Shown: positions 60,101-64,000 of the stretch, one piece after another
Layout of the letters: each line of letters starts with the position of its first letter
Numbering within the stretch: the stretch's first letter is position 1
Source: Climacium dendroides
Lineage: Eukaryota > Streptophyta > Bryopsida > Hypnales > Climaciaceae
Direction of reading: 5' to 3'
Assembly (NCBI GenBank): GCA_950106755.1
Contig: OX467091.1
Location: 21,965,538 to 22,029,537, forward strand
Length of the DNA: 64,000 bases
Position numbers and translations under genes: made by a program
Notes under the pieces: generated by a model
Told to the model about the DNA's origin: nothing
Seen by the model: only the letters and a program-made list of their open reading frames with translations
Databases searched by the model: none

Positions 60101-61893
60101 TTTCCTTTTTATTCGATTGATTTCCTATCTATTTTTGGCTTGCGTCTTATCTCCTTTTCCGGCAGATAGATACGTTTCTAAATTTTCATGTGGTTTTGAC
60201 CCGAGCAATGCTGCTATTTGTGGCAGTTGTGAGGGATCCGGAAGATGGACCACCGACCTTAGCGAAACCAACGTCCAAGGCGTGCATAAAGAGGGTGAAG
60301 TTCATTGTGAACAACTTGCGACGCTACTTACGCAAGCTCAAGGTACGAAGTTTATTTCTGTTTAAATTTCTGACAGCTTCTGTCAGAGTAGTACTGTAAC
60401 TCAATAATTCAAAAAAGAGAGTTTCTTATATTGTGAACCTTCAGGTGCTGCAACCACCGCGGAGGAAGAAGTCCACTCCTGAAGTGAAGGAGCCGAAGGA
60501 ACCGAAGGAGGTGAAGCGTTTTAAGTATGCCCGTGCAGTGGAAGTCGCTCGGGATTCTTCGAGCAGACCTATATTGCCTCTTGTTTTGACTGATCGTCTG
60601 AAGCTAGCACATCTTGTAAGTGACCGATGTGCCGGTGGGTCTTTGAAGACTTCTATCATGTGCCCATCAGCATTTTGTAGCAGCCTTAGAATTTGTTAGT
60701 CATGGTAGATAATTAATGCTGCATCACTACAGGCCTCACAGTTGATGTGGTTTTGACCATTGTATAAAGAATCCATACCAAACGTGGGAACCTCAAATTC
60801 CATTTAGCTGATCATTTCGTAAATTTTGATTCAACAGGGAAGAATCGAGCCAGATAGGCCAGGGTTTCACACTGAACGCCATATCTTTCCTATCGGATTC
60901 ACCACTCTCCGAGATCATGCGAGTATGATTGATCCAAACGGACGGACAATCTATACTTGCACTATTATTGACACTGGGGGTCCAGGACCTATATTTTGTG
61001 TATATCCTGAAGATGACCCTAGCATTCTGATAGAAAGAGATTCTGCCTCTGGTGCGTGGGTTGTTGTGTGCGCTGCTGTAAACAAAGTGCGGGGCATTGA
61101 ACGTGAGAAGGTTAGTTCTTCCATCGGTTGATTCTTTTATCTCTTGTGCACTACTTGTTTTACTGGGCATTGCGTTCCTTCGTATGATTTTGAAGTCGTA
61201 TTCAATTACGGTTGATGCAATTGCTGGTTGAATTTACTGCTGTTTTATGGAGAATGAAAACCTGTGTCGGGATGAAATTATTTGCAACGTCATTTAGAAT
61301 CAACTTGTTATTTTATAGTGTAGTAGACTTCAGGTTAGTTCTGTTGATCTTGTAGTTCCTTTGCTGTTTCCTTCAGGGAACACGATTGATTAGAACGAGC
61401 TGACATAAAGTGTGGGGCTTTTCAGGTCACTGTAAGCGGAACGGAGATGTTTGGGCTGTCCCATCCAGAAGTATGTCGTTTGATACAGGAGTTGCCCGGG
61501 GCCGAACTCTGTAAAAATTTCCGCCCTGAGTTATCCTTTTCTAGGTTTGGTCCACAGGTGGTGGCAAGACCGTCGGGTGAAGAGTTGAGCCTATTAATGC
61601 ATTCAGGCAGTACATTTGGTGGAGAAATGGATCGTGTGTTGGGAAGGAGGCCTGCTTTACCTTCCTCGGATTTTGAGGTGGATGAAGGCGGCAGCGGGAG
61701 GGACGAAGTTCCTCTGTCACTTTGGCACGTGAAAGCCGTGGAGCCTAGACGAGGGAAAACGCTCCTTCGCTCTCCGTCGCAACAATATCATGCAAACCAA
61801 TCTCTGGAATTTGATGAAGGAGACGAAGAGGAAGACGACGAGAATGAGGAAGACGAGAATGGAGATGGAGAAAGCACGGACGATGATGACTGA
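54144..61893 (+). CDS. Helicase-less CHD6-9-like SANT/SLIDE-region protein fused to FYRN-FYRC
   Basis: Seventeen exons: 54144-54456, 54644-54853, 55326-55432, 55742-55880, 56016-56315, 56825-57144, 57471-57520, 57747-57831, 58359-58472, 58806-58988, 59176-59307, 59421-59579, 59727-59802, 60227-60342, 60445-60615, 60838-61110, 61426-61893. All phases agree (3216 nt, 1071 aa); intron 10 is GC-AG, the rest GT-AG. Residues 1-146 carry four GVLKKKK-type motifs. Residues ~276-345 (GWRANEREALRRGLLMFGLG) are SANT-like. Then come WGREADLALLAGVYKHGFGN (~420), WPDANTLTRRLKRLVDHI (~485), RSQKWSKRDKMEYLRQLMRW (~523) and MPSWWEAGYHDNSLVKGVLQ (~690), in the order seen C-terminal to the helicase in animal CHD7. 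FYRN starts at 826 (GRIEPDRPGFHTERHIFPIG, with ASMIDPNGRTIYTC following) and FYRC at ~917 (SGTEMFGLSHPEVCRLIQEL, PGAELCKNF). An acidic tail follows 1047. No chromodomain or SNF2 ATPase is present. Likely a nuclear chromatin-associated protein; its function is unknown. Confidence 0.85.
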
Positions 61894-62660
61894 GAACGAG
61901 ATTCGAGATTAGCGGCAAATACAGATTCTTAAGAGGAGCCTCCATTGATAGTTGCGATATAGCTGCCCAGCAGCCTATCATTACGAGTTGGTTGGCCTGC
62001 CAATAAGTGATTTTTAATTAGCCCGAACCAAATTCGGAAGGTACCAAGGATGTTGTTGCAGCTCACTTTCACTCATAGTTGCAGTTGGTGGGCATAGATT
62101 TCTCATCTGTTTGCTTCTCAATAGCTCTCTGTTGATAATTTCACTGAAGTTGTTGTTTCACTAACTACATTGTACCCGTAACATCGTTTAGCTGCAGAGA
62201 GAGTACACCCCTTCAGACAAAAAGGTACATAGATATCTAAACATTTCTAATTCTAAACCTAGATATGAATCTAGAATGAGATCTCAATGGCCGAGTCTGT
62301 GACGTCCAATAGAACTTGCTCTTCCAAGACTGCTCAGGATCGTGGCCATTGGTGAGGGGCGAGAGATGTTGGTGTAGTGAGAATGCTGCAGTAATCTAGG
62401 CCAGTGGGACGCAGCCTCGCACAGGCTGTACAGGAACTGCAGCAGTTTTGGTGTTGAGTGGCAGAAAATGGCTGGCTGGCGCTGAATATCATACGCCGGT
62501 TGCCAGTTGCGTTCCTGGCGGTAGCAGCAGCAACGTTGATCGAAGAAATCAATGCTCCTTATGATGAGAGGGAGCAAGACGCAGCCATGTCCACTCCCCT
62601 GCTATACGCGAGACTTTAAGTGCCCTCCCTCGAGCAATTCATGCGAGCTGGGCCCAGCAC
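61894..62660 (+). other. 3' UTR and downstream flank of the CHD/FYR gene
   Basis: The first 300-400 bp are probably 3' UTR. Overlapping minus-strand frames at 62284-62577 show no recognisable product. Confidence 0.4.
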
Positions 62661-63600
62661 TGTTGCGCATCCGCATCCGGGCTGCCTCGGCTCCAGCTGC
62701 CCCAGGAAGTTCGAACGTCTTCTTCCCGCCCTCACCTGTCCTCCTCGCTTGCTTTGTTGCAAGTTATTGTGATCCTCAGCTTTCCCCTCGCTTGAGATCG
62801 ATGAGAGACTCAAAGATGATGAGGAAGAGTGGCCTGAATCTGAGCAGGCTGAGAGAACCCAGCAGGAGCTGTGCAACTAGTTGTGCTGCAACTACCAAAT
62901 GGCCGAAGTGCATTTTCGAAATCTTTGCGAAAGAGAGCACTAAAACTACACAAGATTCAGTTGTTAGATGGAAACCATTTAGAAACGTAGTTGAGTCCTA
63001 GCTTTCATCTCGATGAAATCTTGTTTATGAGGAAATTATCAAACCCCACATGACCACAACATCTGGGTAACGTCTTGGTCCCAGGGGTCGTGATTGTTGT
63101 TGGATTCTTAATGGTTGATTCAGTTCGCGGCTTGAATGCTAAATGCTAAGTTCGTTGTTTTTCCAACTTCTACTTGGGGTGGCAACCACAACTACAAGGT
63201 TCTTGATTGAGCATGTTTTCATTTAGAGCATCGTTCAGTTATGTTTCATCATTTATCAAAGCCCCTCTTGCAAGGATTGAAGGCATTGTGCAGTTCATTC
63301 TGTTTCTAATTTCTTCTCATTGAGATGAAGTATGAAGAAAGTTCAGGAGAAAGGCTGCGACATACTTTCGCAAATAATAAAGACGAATTCACTCACTTTG
63401 CAAATCATAGCAACCTGCATTTGGAAACACCCAACCACAATGCCAGGCTCACTCTTCCTTTGTTTTTCCACCCCGAGTTGTCACTCTTTGAGTCTCTCAT
63501 CGATCTCAGGTGAGGGGAAAACTGAGCATTGAAACAGTCTTGAACAAAGCAAGCGAGAGAGAAAGCAAGCGAGAGAGAGGGCAACTCGGATGCGCAACAA
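62661..63600. repeat. Inverted repeat with coding-like fragments
   Basis: The left arm (62661-62815) and right arm (63485-63600) are complementary: TTGCGCATCCG, CTCGCTTGCTTTGTT and CTTTCCCCTCGCTTGAGATC..GATGAGAGACTCAAAG occur on the plus strand at the left and as complements at the right. On the left the frame reads EIDERLKDDEEEWPESEQAE and more before a stop, which looks like degraded coding sequence; the right arm keeps only its beginning. Possibly the remains of a duplicated gene fragment or a fold-back element. Confidence 0.5.
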
Positions 63601-63697
63601 TGTTTCATTTGGTGTTTATTGTAACTTTTGGGTTCGTTTATTTTGATATAAATTTTACAATAGTCAGCTTTCTAGTTGATTTAATGCATATAATACT

Positions 63698-64000
63698 AGG
63701 GTTCCTATAGCCACCATTTGTAGCACCTCTACTTTGAAGACGATGAACTACATCCCACTCCATCCATCCATAATCAATAATCCCAAGCCAAATCCGCTAT
63801 ATAAGCTTGATTGGATGCCACTTGATGTCGTTGAAAGCCGTGTCTTTTCGTTCGATCCACATAGTCCAAAGGATCATTGTACGAAGCGCCACCCAGATGC
63901 TACTCATAGGGTGGAATTTATAAGGAATGTGATCAGAAAAAATTCCTTGTTTCCAAGTAAGTGGTCGCCATGGTCCCGGAGCCTCTTTGTTGGTAATAAG
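63698..64000 (-). pseudogene. 3' end of a LINE-type reverse transcriptase (zf-RVT region), broken
   Basis: The minus strand from the window edge reads PWRPLTWKQGIFSDHIPYKF, SSIWVALRTMILWTMWIERK and DTAFNDIKWHPIKLI, then a stop at 63799-63797, after which the same frame continues RIWLGIIDYGWMEWDVVHRL. The pattern (WxxLR..ILW..W.ER...F) is the C-terminal zinc-binding-region end of plant non-LTR retrotransposon ORF2 proteins. The in-frame stop suggests a decayed copy, although the stop could be the natural end of a shortened protein. The rest of the element lies beyond the window. Confidence 0.7.

Noticed and set aside
60069..60365. Alternative frame for exon 14 of the CHD/FYR gene (acceptor near 60166)
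   Set aside because: Also phase-compatible at the acceptor, but it ends out of phase with exon 15, and its sequence is Cys-rich and unrelated. The frame from 60227 continues a basic helical pattern and joins exon 15 in phase.
1..64000. tRNA, rRNA or organelle insertions
   Set aside because: No cloverleaf-like conserved boxes or rRNA/organelle gene sequence recognised on reading; a tRNAscan or Infernal run could still find something.

Overview
The window is nuclear DNA of a land plant or close streptophyte relative. The evidence is an EIN2-type ethylene-signalling protein with the plant-specific C-terminal domain, GT-AG introns throughout, a plant RraA-like protein, and plant-style CACTA, Stowaway-like and LINE repeats. 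The repeat-rich, AT-rich intergenic DNA and the protein sequences look to me more like a non-seed plant (bryophyte or lycophyte) than an angiosperm, but that is inference and I cannot name the species.

Layout. 1-1.1 kb: decayed repeat. 1.2-2.8 kb: EIN2 promoter and leader with small upstream ORFs. 2.8-9.4 kb (+): EIN2 homologue, 7 exons, 1552 aa. 10.3-11.6 kb: nested transposons. 12.86-13.37 kb (+): intronless RraA-like protein. 13.7-26.1 kb: gene-free, AT-rich repeat DNA with a Stowaway-like element, a dispersed ~0.9 kb repeat and a >1.1 kb fold-back. 27.4-28.2 kb (+): two intronless genes, an LTO1/ORAOV1-like Fe-S adaptor and a PPP1R11/inhibitor-3-like phosphatase regulator, only 53 bp apart. 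28.5-42.3 kb: transposon graveyard including a complete non-autonomous CACTA element (31247-33099, TAA target duplication), several elements flanked by TTAA with CCC-starting ends, and long hairpins. 42.9-45.1 kb (+): 4-exon gene for a degenerate HMA-fold protein with Gly/Tyr-rich flanks. 46-53.7 kb: more repeats. 54.1-61.9 kb (+): 17-exon gene for a 1071-aa nuclear protein. 62.6-64 kb: inverted repeat and the 3' end of a LINE-type reverse transcriptase on the minus strand.

The most unusual item is the 54-62 kb gene. It joins a region resembling the helicase-distal SANT/SLIDE-like part of CHD6-9/Kismet remodelers to a FYRN-FYRC pair like that of trithorax/MLL and TBRG1 proteins. It has no chromodomain or SNF2 helicase and carries four copies of a GVLKKKK-type basic motif at its N-terminus. 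I know of no described plant protein with this architecture.

The genes belong to unrelated pathways. The only adjacency that suggests coordinated expression is the LTO1-like/PPP1R11-like pair, which may share one transcript.
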